A DNA stretch of 64,000 bases from Marinobacter sp. 1-4A (GCF_016597725.1 NZ_VCGY01000004.1:330804-394803), one strand, 5' to 3'; shown: positions 35,850 to 45,398, counted from the stretch's first letter. The notes: generated from the sequence alone by a model not told the origin. Translations and numbers: made by a program.

Positions 35850-36299
35850 TCAGGGCAAATACTGGGTTTTCAAGTCTGCGCAGCCGGGGCCGACCACTGG
35901 CATATCGAGCACAACAGCTTGCCCGGTCATAAAAGGAATGCCACGGCGATGCCCGTCAACCAGAAGCGTAGACAAGCTGCCCACTAAAGGCATGTGGGAC
36001 ACCAGCATCAGCGGTGTATGCTGGCTCTCAAGTAAGGCGTTTAAGCAGGTCCCAGGGTCGTCTTCCGGCGTAATGAAGGTCTTTTCCTCCACCGGGCAAT
36101 TGAGAATTTCAGAAACAATAGCTGCCGTCTGTCTTGCCCGCACATAGGGGCTACTCCAAATTTGCACAGGCCGCCAAGGCGACGCGGCTATCTGGGCAGC
36201 GCAGTTTGCAACTTGTTTCCGGCCGGTTTCGGTGAGCGTTCGCTCTTGGTCCAGCGAGTGCCAGCCAGCCTCACCATGGCGCATGATAAGCAGGTGCAT
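35850..36299 (-). CDS. sixA: Phosphohistidine phosphatase SixA
   Basis: Histidine-phosphatase-superfamily enzyme of 149 residues that removes phosphate from phosphohistidine (in E. coli from the PTS-Ntr protein NPr). Catalytic RHGEA at about residues 7-11 and the second His in LMLVSHMPLVGSLS are present. ATG 36299 is preceded by GGAGG with a 5-base gap, so the longer TTG start two codons upstream is not needed. It follows gpsA by 15 bp and is probably cotranscribed; the same order occurs in Pseudomonas. Confidence 0.88.
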   Translation of the reverse strand: MHLLIMRHGEAGWHSLDQERTLTETGRKQVANCAAQIAASPWRPVQIWSSPYVRARQTAAIVSEILNCPVEEKTFITPEDDPGTCLNALLESQHTPLMLVSHMPLVGSLSTLLVDGHRRGIPFMTGQAVVLDMPVVGPGCADLKTQYLP

Positions 36300-36314
36300 A
36301 AGCAACCTCCGGTA

Positions 36315-37382
36315 TTACTCAGCGATGGTTCTAGGCAGAATAAACTCAACGTCGGAGTTCTGTACAGACATCATCAGGCTATTGATTACTGCGCTGATGG
36401 ACGCATCCCCGTAGAGAATTTCATAAAGGCCGCGTACCAGAGGCATGTATATCCCTATGGCTTCAGCCTTTTCTTTTACCAATTCCAGCGTGTAAATGCC
36501 TTCTGCCACCTGCCCCAGTTCAGCCACCGCATCATCCAACTTCTTCCCTTGACCAACAGCATGGCCAACCCGGAAATTGCGGCTTTTTGAAGACGTACAG
36601 GTAACAATTAGATCACCCACACCGGCCAGCCCCATAAACGTCATTGGGTTGGCACCTAGGCTGACAGCAAAACGGCTCATTTCCGCCAGCCCGCGTGTAA
36701 TCAACATAGCATTGGCGTTCTCACCCATGTTTAAGGCAGAGGCCAAGCCAGCAACAATGGCATAGATATTCTTGAGTGCGCCCGCCAGCTCAACCCCGTA
36801 AATATCTACGTTGGCGTATACACGGAAATACTCGCACCCCAACAGATCCTGAACAGCGCGCCTTACTTCCGGGTCCTTAGCGGCGATAACCGTTGCGGTA
36901 AGGTCGCGGTTTACAATTTCACTCGCCAAATTCGGGCCGCTCAATACGCCGATACGGCAGCGGGGGATTTCTTCCTGAAGAATCTCACTCATAAGCTTGA
37001 AGCCATGCGCTTCAATCCCTTTTGTGAGGCTTACAACAATTTGCCCTTCACGGAATTTGTCGCTGTTTTCACGAATAACGGTACGAAAGGCCTTGCTGGG
37101 GATGGCGACAAATACAATCTCTGCTTTGCGGACGGCGCCCGCAAGATCTGTGGTCGGCTGTATGTCGCCTTTAATTTCCACATCGGGCAAGTAGCGACTG
37201 TTAATACCGGTAGTGCGGATTTCTTCTGCCTGAGCTTCATCGCGCATCCAGAAGTGCACCCGGTGGCCATTCTCGCCAAGCACTTTTGCCATGGCAGAGC
37301 CGAAGCTGCCGCCTCCGAGAACCGCCACATCATGCACCGGTTCTTCGACCTCATTTACAAGAGGCTCATTATTTTCAGGCAT
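36315..37382 (-). CDS. gpsA: Glycerol-3-phosphate dehydrogenase, NAD(P)+
   Basis: Makes sn-glycerol-3-phosphate from dihydroxyacetone phosphate for phospholipid synthesis; 355 residues. N-terminal GGGSFGSAMAKVLGENG is the NAD(P) site, SLTKGIEAHGFKLMSEIL and GVLSGPNLASEIV are GpsA signatures, and ELAGALKNIYAIVAGLASALNMGENANAMLITRGL is the catalytic region with the active-site Lys. About 15 residues longer at the N-terminus than E. coli GpsA. Confidence 0.93.
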   Translation of the reverse strand: MPENNEPLVNEVEEPVHDVAVLGGGSFGSAMAKVLGENGHRVHFWMRDEAQAEEIRTTGINSRYLPDVEIKGDIQPTTDLAGAVRKAEIVFVAIPSKAFRTVIRENSDKFREGQIVVSLTKGIEAHGFKLMSEILQEEIPRCRIGVLSGPNLASEIVNRDLTATVIAAKDPEVRRAVQDLLGCEYFRVYANVDIYGVELAGALKNIYAIVAGLASALNMGENANAMLITRGLAEMSRFAVSLGANPMTFMGLAGVGDLIVTCTSSKSRNFRVGHAVGQGKKLDDAVAELGQVAEGIYTLELVKEKAEAIGIYMPLVRGLYEILYGDASISAVINSLMMSVQNSDVEFILPRTIAE

Positions 37383-37445
37383 AGTTATTCCGTGTTTATG
37401 TAATTCAGGTTCGAATCAGCGAGGCCGAAATGAGAAGCGCGACGT

Positions 37446-37937
37446 TTAGCCGGGCTCTTCACATTCCAAAGCACGCACTAGATTCTTGAACTCTTCCCGG
37501 TTTTGCTTGTTCAGCCCCATAAGCACTTTATGGGCGTCCAGTACCTTATCCCGAACGTCTTGTTCGCTGGCCTTCAGCACAGGTATTTCTTCAAGTTCTT
37601 CAATGCGCGAGGCGGGCTCACGAACAATAATAAAGATCTTATCGAACCCCATGGAGGTGATAATACGGGTAATGTCCGGGTTGGTGGAGATCAGCGTGGG
37701 TAAAAAGTGGCTTTGCTTTTGGGCCGCCATGGCGATCTTGGCGAGCAGGCCGAGGGTGGTACTGTCGATGATCTCGGTTTCGGTGAGATCAATCACCACA
37801 GTTTTGAACTGGGGATCCAAGGTGATGGAGTCAACCAGATTGTCTAATGTACAGCATAGGTTCAGCCGGATTTCTCCAATGAACTTCAGAACATAAATGC
37901 CCTGTTTTTCAGCCTGCAGAATTTTATAACCAGCCAT
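37446..37937 (-). CDS. STAS-domain anti-sigma factor antagonist
   Basis: Partner-switching protein of about 163 residues. The STAS domain spans about 1-100 (GIYVLKFIGEIRLNLCCTLDNLVDSI), with VVIDLTETEIIDSTTLGLLAKIA carrying the conserved Ser/Thr that is phosphorylated in SpoIIAA-like antagonists. The C-terminal 60 residues are an acidic helical extension. I used ATG 37937; a GTG three codons upstream is also in frame. It lies 16 bp after the 37954 phosphatase gene, which likely dephosphorylates it. The pair resembles HsbA/HsbR of Pseudomonas. Confidence 0.8.
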   Translation of the reverse strand: MAGYKILQAEKQGIYVLKFIGEIRLNLCCTLDNLVDSITLDPQFKTVVIDLTETEIIDSTTLGLLAKIAMAAQKQSHFLPTLISTNPDITRIITSMGFDKIFIIVREPASRIEELEEIPVLKASEQDVRDKVLDAHKVLMGLNKQNREEFKNLVRALECEEPG

Positions 37938-37953
37938 GTCTCTCACACTGCCA

Positions 37954-39174
37954 CTAGTTCGTCGACGTGTTGTCTGACACTGTCACCGTATCAGTAACCG
38001 TCACAATACCGATATCGTCCGGTAACTCTGTGATCTCGTCGAGGTTAAGAGCCTCGCTAAGAGATGCGACAGTGTGACGACCTGCAGATACGAGTTCAAG
38101 TAGTCTCTGCTCCTTTTCATCAAGACTCTTCTGCTTTATCACCTCCAGAATTCCGTCTGAAAACAGAATCAGGTGAAAAGGCTTGTCCAGTGGGACTTCA
38201 TAAACCTCCCACTGCGGCGATTCAAAGAGCCCGATAGGAAGCCCACTACCCTCCAGAAACGCTGTTTCTCCACCCTCAAAGGAAAGCACTGGCATTGGGA
38301 AGTGAGCCCCCACTGAATACTTCAATTTACGCTCACTCAAAGAAATAATGCCAACAAACATTGTTACGTGTTTTCCCAGACCCGTATCAAGCAGCTCCGA
38401 GTTGATGCGTTGAAGAAAACGGTCGGGGTAGAGAATATCGTCTGTCGACCCTCGGCGTAGGTTGCGCTGTAAACGGTTACTAAGGTTCTTCAGTAGCACT
38501 GTCACGAAGGCAGAACTGGCGCCGTGACCAGAGACATCGGCGATGTAAACCAGCGTTTTATCTTCGGTGAGCGGAAAATAATCGAGAAAGTCACCACTCA
38601 GATAGAGCGACGGCTTAATTAAGTGATCCACAAACAAACCACCGGTGAACTGCTCTTTCTCAGGCAACATACGCAGCTGAACTTTGCGCCCTGCCCTCTG
38701 ATCTGCGCGCAACTCAGCAATGCCATCTCTTAGGTCCCGGTTGGCGTCTTCCAGTTCTTGCCGATATAACTGATTAAGACGGCTCAAACGTACACGTTCA
38801 AGCAGCTTGCGAATCACGTCACCAAGAGCTTTCTTGTCTTTGCTAAAAGGCTTAAGCACAAAATCGGAAGCGCCTGCTCGAAGCGCATCGACAACCTGCT
38901 TGCTGGATTCACTGCATGAGAAGGCCACGATGGGCGTGAGGGATTCGGCCTCTTCCAGATGGTCCGCCAGACTTTCTATCTGCACGGGATCCAGATCTGC
39001 AAAGATAACATCGGGCATGTTATCGTCAATCACCGCACTGGCAGTTGAGAGATCGCGATAGCCTGAGACGTAAAAGCCTCTGGTTTCAAGGTGGCGCGCA
39101 AGCTCTGCACGAGCCTTCTCGTCTGCATCAATGATCAGTATTCGAATAAGAAGGCGCCCGGTGCGCGAGGTCAT
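37954..39174 (-). CDS. Response regulator with PP2C-type (SpoIIE) phosphatase output
   Basis: Protein of 406 residues. Receiver domain about 9-125 (RILIIDADEKARAELARHL, phospho-acceptor Asp in VIFADLDPVQIE, conserved Lys in DFVLKPFSKDK), then a coiled-coil linker (RQELEDANRDLRDGIAELRADQ). A PP2C/SpoIIE phosphatase domain follows, with LSGDFLDYF, VYIADVSGHGASSAFV, LILFSDGILE and PDDIGIVTV, which supply the metal-binding Asp residues. It should dephosphorylate the STAS protein encoded next when activated by a sensor kinase. Unlike P. aeruginosa HsbR it ends after the phosphatase, with no C-terminal anti-sigma kinase domain, so the kinase must be encoded elsewhere. Confidence 0.85.
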   Translation of the reverse strand: MTSRTGRLLIRILIIDADEKARAELARHLETRGFYVSGYRDLSTASAVIDDNMPDVIFADLDPVQIESLADHLEEAESLTPIVAFSCSESSKQVVDALRAGASDFVLKPFSKDKKALGDVIRKLLERVRLSRLNQLYRQELEDANRDLRDGIAELRADQRAGRKVQLRMLPEKEQFTGGLFVDHLIKPSLYLSGDFLDYFPLTEDKTLVYIADVSGHGASSAFVTVLLKNLSNRLQRNLRRGSTDDILYPDRFLQRINSELLDTGLGKHVTMFVGIISLSERKLKYSVGAHFPMPVLSFEGGETAFLEGSGLPIGLFESPQWEVYEVPLDKPFHLILFSDGILEVIKQKSLDEKEQRLLELVSAGRHTVASLSEALNLDEITELPDDIGIVTVTDTVTVSDNTSTN

Positions 39175-39287
39175 GGCTGCTGCCCTAAACTACCAGCGAT
39201 AAACGAAAAATGACGTGTCAAAACCTATTTTGGCATGCCCCTGTGATATAACAAGGCCAGTTTGGCCAAATCCGGAGATTCCTGCGA

Positions 39288-40772
39288 ATGAGAAGAGCGG
39301 TAAATGACCTGTTAGGTGCTTATGACAAGCTGATTATGGACCCGGTTCACGGCGCGATTCCATTATACCGTCACGAAGTTCAGGTGATTGACCATCCGCT
39401 TTTCCAACGTCTGCGTAATATTTGCCAGAACGATATCCTCAGCTTGGTGTTCCCCGGTGCCACGCACTCCCGCTTTTTGCACAGTATTGGCGTAATGCAT
39501 GTGGGCACGCGAATGTTTCGCTCAATGATTGACGCCTACCTGCGGGAGCGTCAACTCAGTGAGCAAACCGACCTGAGCTTGAATCAACTGGATGCCATTG
39601 ATTACTTGGCCAAAACCATCCGCCTTGGCTGTCTGCTTCATGACAGCGGGCACTCCAGCTTCTCCCACCAGTTCACTCAGGCCCAACGGATTCGCGACCT
39701 CATGAGTCGCCCGGGGCGGTTTGCCGACCTTTGGGAAGGCGTTGACTATTCTGCCTACCATAGCGTGGAACCGGAAGAGCTTGAACATGAGCACTATTCC
39801 GTGCGGGTAGCGCACGATGTGCTATCTGTAGTGGATTTGAAAGCAGCAGGTCTCCACGCTCAAGATGTGATCGGAATAATGGAGACCACAGATGTAACGC
39901 CAAGCGATACCTTCTGCCGCCACGCTCGTACCTTTTGGGGCTTTATTGCGGGTGAAGACGCTGAAGCTGGGTCTTTGATCAGCGACAACATTCCGCGCTT
40001 GGTGCTGGACCTGCTCTCATCCATCGTATCCGGCGAGATTGACGCTGACCGCGCCGATTACATGCTGCGGGACGGGTTTCATTCATCCGTTACAATTGGC
40101 GGCTTCAACCTTGACCATCTTCTGAGCAACTTACGTTTTGGCTGGGATGAATCAGAACCTTGGTTGGGCCTAGCCATTACCCAAAAAGGCCTTGGCGCGC
40201 TGGAGGATTTTGTTTACAGCCGGTATCAGATGTACCGCAAAGTCTACGCCCACAAAACGGCTCTGGGGTTTGACTGGCTACTGAGGGAAGCCATTAACGA
40301 GGTTTTGGAAGACCCGGAAAGCTTTGAATGGATCGACACCTGCCTCAGCAATATGCGGTACTTTGCCGAACTCACAGACAACTTTTTTTGGGAAGCCTTC
40401 CGGAAAGTCGCCCGCCAGCGACCGGAGAGCTTCTCGTTCTGTATTGTGAACCGGGTAAAACTGAACCACCTAGATACACGGGAAGATCTCTCCGCCAGTG
40501 GCATTGCCAGTCACAGCGCTTGGCTGGCCGAAGCAATGGAGCTTAATCCGGCCCACGTGGTTACCTGCTCCATGCGGGCGCGCTTCTCCAATATTCAGGA
40601 CAACTTCAATGGCATTAAGGTATTGGTTCGAGACCCTGTTAACCGGACACGCTCGCTGAAAAAGATCACCAATGTAAGTGCCTTTTTCAGCAAGTTCAGC
40701 GACGGAACCATCACCCACTTCTACACAAGGCCAGACACCACCGTAAAGACCACCCCCGGAATTAGCGGCTAA
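39288..40772 (+). CDS. HD-domain phosphohydrolase, dGTPase/SAMHD1-like
   Basis: Protein of 494 residues. The HD core begins IMDPVHGAIPLYRHEVQVIDHPLFQRLRNICQND, with SRFLHSIGVMHVG supplying the first His, LGCLLHDSGHSSFSHQF the HD pair and SGEIDADRADYMLRDGFHSSV the last Asp. This is the arrangement of SAMHD1-like nucleotide triphosphate hydrolases (YdhJ-type in bacteria). GGAG precedes the ATG by 10 bases. It may hydrolyse dNTPs or act on another phosphate ester; substrate is not evident. Its 3' end overlaps the 40762 gene by 11 bases. Confidence 0.82.
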   Translation: MRRAVNDLLGAYDKLIMDPVHGAIPLYRHEVQVIDHPLFQRLRNICQNDILSLVFPGATHSRFLHSIGVMHVGTRMFRSMIDAYLRERQLSEQTDLSLNQLDAIDYLAKTIRLGCLLHDSGHSSFSHQFTQAQRIRDLMSRPGRFADLWEGVDYSAYHSVEPEELEHEHYSVRVAHDVLSVVDLKAAGLHAQDVIGIMETTDVTPSDTFCRHARTFWGFIAGEDAEAGSLISDNIPRLVLDLLSSIVSGEIDADRADYMLRDGFHSSVTIGGFNLDHLLSNLRFGWDESEPWLGLAITQKGLGALEDFVYSRYQMYRKVYAHKTALGFDWLLREAINEVLEDPESFEWIDTCLSNMRYFAELTDNFFWEAFRKVARQRPESFSFCIVNRVKLNHLDTREDLSASGIASHSAWLAEAMELNPAHVVTCSMRARFSNIQDNFNGIKVLVRDPVNRTRSLKKITNVSAFFSKFSDGTITHFYTRPDTTVKTTPGISG

Positions 40773-41805
40773 CCGGCCGCTCCGCGCAGGCGGACACCAA
40801 ACTACAGGCGCTGTCGAAGGCGCCTTCAACCCTGCCACCGCTGAGCCAATCGCCCGCAAGGCCGATGCCGTGATCTTCAAACCAGAGATAGCCGGGATTG
40901 GCACCTCCTTCTGAGCGAGCATAAAGCCAGCGGTGGGCAACGGAATCCGTCACCATTGCCGTTGTGCCTGTCAGATCCCGAAATGCTGCAATGAGCTCTT
41001 CCGTGACCTTTTCAGGCGCCGCATCAACATGTTGTTCCGTCCATTCCGGGGTCGCGTGTAACACCCACCATACGCCTTCGCTGGTCTGATCCGAGGTTTC
41101 ACGGCCGGGCTTGCTGGAATTGTTAGCAACCCAGTACAGCGCCCGGTGATTACACCGCATGCCAACGTGGCGCGGCCACGGGTTTTCCGTAAATCGCGCA
41201 GCTACCGCCCAGCAAGGCAACACCCGGCTTACGGCGTCGTTAAGCTCCGCAGCCAGTTCCGGTAAATTGCTTTGTTCAAGCAAATCTCTGGCCTGAGCTG
41301 GCGGCGCGGTGATAATTACCTGATCGAATTCGCCTAGTTCATCACCGCTTGTATCAGTGAGCCGCCAGCCTTTGCTGTTTCGTTTTAAGCTCTCTATGCG
41401 CGTTTCCGCAATCAGATTTACATGGCTGGAAAGAGCCCGCGAAATGGCTGTCATTCGCGGCACGCCCACGTACCGGTGCTCATCAGGAAATGCCTGCCAC
41501 TGGCCGTCTTTGTCCTGAAAACCAAATGAGCCTTCCCAAGTGCTAAAACGTCGGTTGCCGGCAAACTCTTCAAGAAACGGAAGAAAGTCCGGATTACGGG
41601 AGGTGAAATACTGCGCTCCAATATCCGCCGCCCCCTCTGCAACCCGTTTTGCGGCGAGCCTACCACCGGGGCCACGGCTTTTTTCGAACACAGTCACATC
41701 GTGTCCCTGCTGTTTCAGCTTTATAGCAGCACTCAAGCCCGCTAGGCCTGAACCAACAATCGCGATACGGCGTATATCATTTTTAGTAAGCGTCTCATTA
41801 AACAT
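40762..41805 (-). CDS. FAD/NAD(P)-dependent oxidoreductase, renalase-like
   Basis: Flavoprotein of 347 residues. The dinucleotide site is RIAIVGSGLAGLSAAIKLKQQGHDVTVFEKSRGPGGRLAAKRV (about residues 11-53). FTSRNPDFLPFLEEF and the C-terminal WLYARSEGGANPGYLWFEDHGIGLAGDWLSGGRVEGAFDSA are characteristic of renalase-like proteins, which oxidise dihydro forms of NAD(P). The gene diverges from the desaturase operon, with 116 bp between the two start codons, so it may share its regulation. Confidence 0.8.
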   Translation of the reverse strand: MFNETLTKNDIRRIAIVGSGLAGLSAAIKLKQQGHDVTVFEKSRGPGGRLAAKRVAEGAADIGAQYFTSRNPDFLPFLEEFAGNRRFSTWEGSFGFQDKDGQWQAFPDEHRYVGVPRMTAISRALSSHVNLIAETRIESLKRNSKGWRLTDTSGDELGEFDQVIITAPPAQARDLLEQSNLPELAAELNDAVSRVLPCWAVAARFTENPWPRHVGMRCNHRALYWVANNSSKPGRETSDQTSEGVWWVLHATPEWTEQHVDAAPEKVTEELIAAFRDLTGTTAMVTDSVAHRWLYARSEGGANPGYLWFEDHGIGLAGDWLSGGRVEGAFDSACSLVSACAERPVSR

Positions 41806-41921
41806 GGTTTATGGTGCATCCAAGTGCTGTGGTCAGAGCGTACAAACCAGCAAGCGACAGAGCCCGGTATATGGGAAAACATCGCTGTACAGGTTCCATT
41901 CAGAAAAAAGGCAGTCAGGGT

Positions 41922-42878
41922 ATGACCCGCGTGCAAAACTTATTTGTAAACATTCTAAGGTGGTTCGATTCCGAAGCAGGTTTGGATCACATAGACAGAT
42001 CCTCCCGTTCTTTCAGCTTCGTGCGCGTAATTCCGTTTATTGCGCTGCATCTGGCCTGCCTATTGGCTTTTTATACCGGCGTAAGTGCATTCGCCGTCGG
42101 GTTCGCACTCGTCTTTTTTGTGGTCAGAATGTTTGCGATTACCGGATTCTACCACCGCTACTTTGCCCATAAGACATTCAAAACCAGCCGCCCGGCCCAG
42201 TTTATATTTGCCGTGTTGGGTGCGAGTGCAGCCCAACGTGGACCACTTTGGTGGGCTGCCCACCACAGGCATCACCACCAGCACTCGGACCGTGAGCAAG
42301 ATCTACACTCGCCTCATCAAGGCGGCTTCTGGTGGTCTCACATGGGGTGGTTTACCTGTGATGCAGGCTTTGTTACAGACGAACGCCGCATTCGCGACTG
42401 GTTAAAGTTCCCGGAGCTGAAAGCAATTAACAGGTTTGACGCGCTGGTACCTGCCGCCGCCGCCATTTTAATCTATAGCCTAGGCGAAGCCCTTGCCGTC
42501 TGGGCACCGGATCTTGGCACCAATGGCCTGCAATTGCTGGTTTGGGGTTTCTTCATCTCTACCGTTGTGCTGTTTCACGCCACCGTCTCTATCAACTCGC
42601 TATCCCATGTTTGGGGCAAGCGACGATTCGAAACCTCTGACGACAGTCGCAATAACGTCTGGCTTGCCCTCCTGACATTAGGTGAAGGCTGGCACAACAA
42701 TCATCACCGCTGGCCCCAGTCCGTTCGACAGGGCTTCCGTTGGTACGAGATCGACGTAACTTGGTACGGGCTTTGGGCTCTGTCGAAACTGGGCATTATC
42801 TGGGATCTAAACCCGATACCTAAACACATCCAAGAAGAAACCCGCCAACGTGATCAAATGAGGAGGGCGCAAAAATGA
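41922..42878 (+). CDS. Membrane fatty-acid desaturase (delta-9 acyl-CoA/acyl-lipid type)
   Basis: Diiron integral-membrane desaturase of 318 residues from MTRVQNLFVNILRWFD; the frame is open to 41811 but the extra residues are not conserved-looking. The three histidine boxes are HRYFAH, HHRHHH (in WWAAHHRHHHQHSD) and HNNHH (in GEGWHNNHHRWP). Four membrane helices surround them. It inserts a double bond into a saturated acyl chain. First gene of a coupled eight-gene operon, and could supply the unsaturated substrate for the cyclopropane-synthase-like enzyme encoded at 46273. Confidence 0.87.
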   Translation: MTRVQNLFVNILRWFDSEAGLDHIDRSSRSFSFVRVIPFIALHLACLLAFYTGVSAFAVGFALVFFVVRMFAITGFYHRYFAHKTFKTSRPAQFIFAVLGASAAQRGPLWWAAHHRHHHQHSDREQDLHSPHQGGFWWSHMGWFTCDAGFVTDERRIRDWLKFPELKAINRFDALVPAAAAILIYSLGEALAVWAPDLGTNGLQLLVWGFFISTVVLFHATVSINSLSHVWGKRRFETSDDSRNNVWLALLTLGEGWHNNHHRWPQSVRQGFRWYEIDVTWYGLWALSKLGIIWDLNPIPKHIQEETRQRDQMRRAQK

Positions 42879-43342
42879 CAACCGCCCCGGCAATAGAAGT
42901 AGGACATCCCAACTCCGCTGTGCCCATCACTCTGGAGAAGTTCAAGGCTTTATTTAACCAGTTGGATAAGGGAAACCTGCACACTCTGTCCGCCGTGTAT
43001 AGCGAAGACATAAGGTTTCAGGACCCATTAGGTCAGGTCGAAGGCCTTGATGCCCTAACTCACTACTTCGCCAGCGCCTACACCAACGTCATTTCGTGTC
43101 ACTTTATTTTTGACGAGCCGGTGGTTCAAGGCAGCTCCGCCTCCATTCCTTGGGTGATGCACCTTCGCCATAAGCGCATTCGCGGTGGCCGTGACATACA
43201 GGTGGCAGGCATTAGCCACGTCGTCGTGAAAAACGGCAGAATCTGCTACCACCGGGACTATTTCGACGCCGGGCAACTGCTGTATGAAAACCTCCCGTTG
43301 ATCGGTGGCGTTATCCGCTGGGTTAAGGGATACGCAGGATGA
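42875..43342 (+). CDS. NTF2-like (SnoaL-type) protein
   Basis: Protein of 155 residues with the NTF2-like cone fold: LEKFKALFNQLDKGNLHTLSAVYSEDIRFQDPLGQVEGLDALTHYFASAYTNV, then a strand IQVAGISHVVVKNGRICYHRDYFDAGQLLYENLPLIGGVIRWVKGY. Members of this family bind small hydrophobic molecules or act as isomerases. The ATGA overlap with the desaturase and with the SDR gene places it inside the lipid operon. A NTF2-like gene in this position is known in related DUF1365 clusters. Confidence 0.78.
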   Translation: MTTAPAIEVGHPNSAVPITLEKFKALFNQLDKGNLHTLSAVYSEDIRFQDPLGQVEGLDALTHYFASAYTNVISCHFIFDEPVVQGSSASIPWVMHLRHKRIRGGRDIQVAGISHVVVKNGRICYHRDYFDAGQLLYENLPLIGGVIRWVKGYAG

Positions 43343-44133
43343 GCAAACGTCTCGACACTGTATCCAGTATATGGATTACCGGCGCCAGCTCTGGCATCGG
43401 TGAATCAGTCACCCAAGCATTGATACGCGGCGAACACCGGCTGATTGTTACCGGGCGCCGCGTAGAGCCTCTGGATCAGTTGAAAACACTGGCGCCAGAG
43501 CGCATCGCAACGGCAGCGGCAGACACAACCAGCAAGGAGGATTTGCAATCAATTTCTGCAACATTGGAATCCTTCGGCGAGTTGAACATGGCTATTCTGA
43601 ATGCTGGCACTTGCGAGTATCTGGATGTCGCTCACTACAGCAGTGACGTGATCGAGAAAAACATACACACCAACGTTGTTGGCACAGCCCGTTGCGTTGA
43701 GATCGCCTTGCCTGCATTGCGACGCACCAGAGCTAAAGGGCAGCCCGCCACGTTGGTTATTGTAGGCTCATCCGCTTGGTGGTTCCCGTTTGGCCGTGCG
43801 GAGGGTTATGGCGCATCCAAAGCAGCCTTAGCCTATTTCGCACAAAGCTTGAGAGCCGATCTGGCGGCGGAAGGTATCGATGTTGTGTTGGTGTCACCCG
43901 GCTTTGTGAAAACGCCACTGACCGACCGGAATGATTTCCCTATGCCGTTTCTGGTCACAGCCGAAGATGCTGCAGAGCGCATCGTCAGCGGGCTTGCTAA
44001 AGGTCACAATGAAATTGCCTTCCCGAAACGCTTTACATGGATCTTGAAGTGTCTGGGTGCCCTTCCCCAGTCATTGATTGACCGTATGGCCGCTTCCATG
44101 GCCCGTAAAAGCTCCAGCGAACAGGATACATAA
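43339..44133 (+). CDS. Short-chain dehydrogenase/reductase
   Basis: NAD(P)-dependent SDR of 264 residues. The cofactor motif is ITGASSGIGESV (about residues 13-24), with the active-site set N (LNAGT), S (VGSSAWW) and YxxxK (YGASKAALAYF). The C-terminal PGFVKTPLTDRNDFPMPFLV is usual. It overlaps both neighbours by four bases or less. In related clusters the SDR is one of the core genes with DUF1365 and the CFA-like gene. Substrate probably a lipid intermediate (inference). Confidence 0.83.
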   Translation: MSKRLDTVSSIWITGASSGIGESVTQALIRGEHRLIVTGRRVEPLDQLKTLAPERIATAAADTTSKEDLQSISATLESFGELNMAILNAGTCEYLDVAHYSSDVIEKNIHTNVVGTARCVEIALPALRRTRAKGQPATLVIVGSSAWWFPFGRAEGYGASKAALAYFAQSLRADLAAEGIDVVLVSPGFVKTPLTDRNDFPMPFLVTAEDAAERIVSGLAKGHNEIAFPKRFTWILKCLGALPQSLIDRMAASMARKSSSEQDT

Positions 44134-45398
44134 TGAATAACGAACGTCAGCGTATTGCGGTTATTGGTGCCGGTGTCTCCGGCCTTACGGCAGCGTGGCT
44201 TCTCGCTGAAAAGCACGATGTCGAACTCTTTGAGGCCGCAGATTACGCCGGGGGCCACACCAATACCGAGTTTGTAGAAGCCGGAGGGCGCATGTGGCCG
44301 GTAAATACGGGGTTTATTGTGTTCAACGATTGGACATACCCGAACTTTATGCGCCTTATGGAGCGATTGGGAGTGCCCTCGGAAGTCAGCGACATGAGCT
44401 TCAGTGTGGATAGCAGCACCACAGGGCTGCAATACAACGGCACCAGCTTGAATACGCTCTTCGCCCAGCGCAAAAACCTGCTTAACGTCCGCTTTTTAAA
44501 TATGGTGCGGGAAATTCTGAGGTTCAACAAAGAAACCCGCGCCGATATGGCTGCTGGCAAGATCCTCAGTACCGAAACACTCGGCGAATACTTAAACCGC
44601 AACGGCTATTCCCGGTACTTTCGCAATTACTACATAGTGCCCATGGGCGCAGCGATATGGTCGGCCCCGGAAATCGTCCTCGAACAGTTTCCAATACGCT
44701 TTTTCCTACAGTTCTTTAATAACCACGGCATGTTGTCAGTGGACGATCGCCCCACGTGGCGGGTTATTTCAGGTGGCTCCGCGCAATATGTGAAGGCCAT
44801 GATGGAAAGGCTAGGAAAACACACGCATTTGAACACGCCAGTACAGACTGTAAGCAGAAATGAGAAAGGCGTTACGGTTGTCCTAGAAGGACAGACCCTT
44901 GAGTTTGATCAGGTTATTTTTGCTTGTCATAGCGATCAAGCGCTAGCCATGCTAGCCGACCCGAGTGATACAGAGCGTGACATTCTAGGAGCCATTCCGT
45001 ACCAGAAGAACGATGTGGTGCTTCATACAGACAGCAGCGTTCTGCCAGACAACCGCAGAGCTTGGGCGGCATGGAATTACTATATTCCGAAGCACAGCAC
45101 TGAACCGGTTTCGGTAACATACAACATGAACGTACTACAGAACTTCCATCAGGCTCCGGAGGTTTTTTGCGTCACCCTAAACCGAAGCCAAGATATTGCC
45201 GAAGACAAAGTCATCAAGCGCTTCAATTATTCTCACCCAGTGTTCACTTTGGATGCGGTAGAAGCTCAAGCACGCTACGGCGAGATTGGTAACAAAAATC
45301 GCACCCATTACTGCGGCGCCTATTGGTTCAATGGTTTCCATGAAGATGGCGTGCGCAGTGCGCTACGGGTAACCAGTGATTTTGGTGTGGAGCTCTGA
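44133..45398 (+). CDS. FAD-dependent oxidoreductase, amine-oxidase-like, of the DUF1365/CFA cluster
   Basis: Flavoprotein of 421 residues. RIAVIGAGVSGLTAAWLLAEKHDVELFEAADYAGGHTNT is the FAD site (about residues 5-43). The long middle region PVNTGFIVFNDWTYPNFMRLMERLGV and SAPEIVLEQFPIRFFLQFFNNHGML is characteristic of the flavoproteins that accompany DUF1365 and CFA-like genes. The end YCGAYWFNGFHEDGVRSAL completes the FAD domain. It shares one base with the SDR stop. I infer action on an acyl chain; in Rhodobacter such genes lead to methylated or furan fatty acids as I recall. Confidence 0.8.
   Translation: MNNERQRIAVIGAGVSGLTAAWLLAEKHDVELFEAADYAGGHTNTEFVEAGGRMWPVNTGFIVFNDWTYPNFMRLMERLGVPSEVSDMSFSVDSSTTGLQYNGTSLNTLFAQRKNLLNVRFLNMVREILRFNKETRADMAAGKILSTETLGEYLNRNGYSRYFRNYYIVPMGAAIWSAPEIVLEQFPIRFFLQFFNNHGMLSVDDRPTWRVISGGSAQYVKAMMERLGKHTHLNTPVQTVSRNEKGVTVVLEGQTLEFDQVIFACHSDQALAMLADPSDTERDILGAIPYQKNDVVLHTDSSVLPDNRRAWAAWNYYIPKHSTEPVSVTYNMNVLQNFHQAPEVFCVTLNRSQDIAEDKVIKRFNYSHPVFTLDAVEAQARYGEIGNKNRTHYCGAYWFNGFHEDGVRSALRVTSDFGVEL

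Noticed and set aside
36162..36590. 142-codon plus-strand frame
   Set aside because: It is antisense to sixA and gpsA, both of which have full family signatures.
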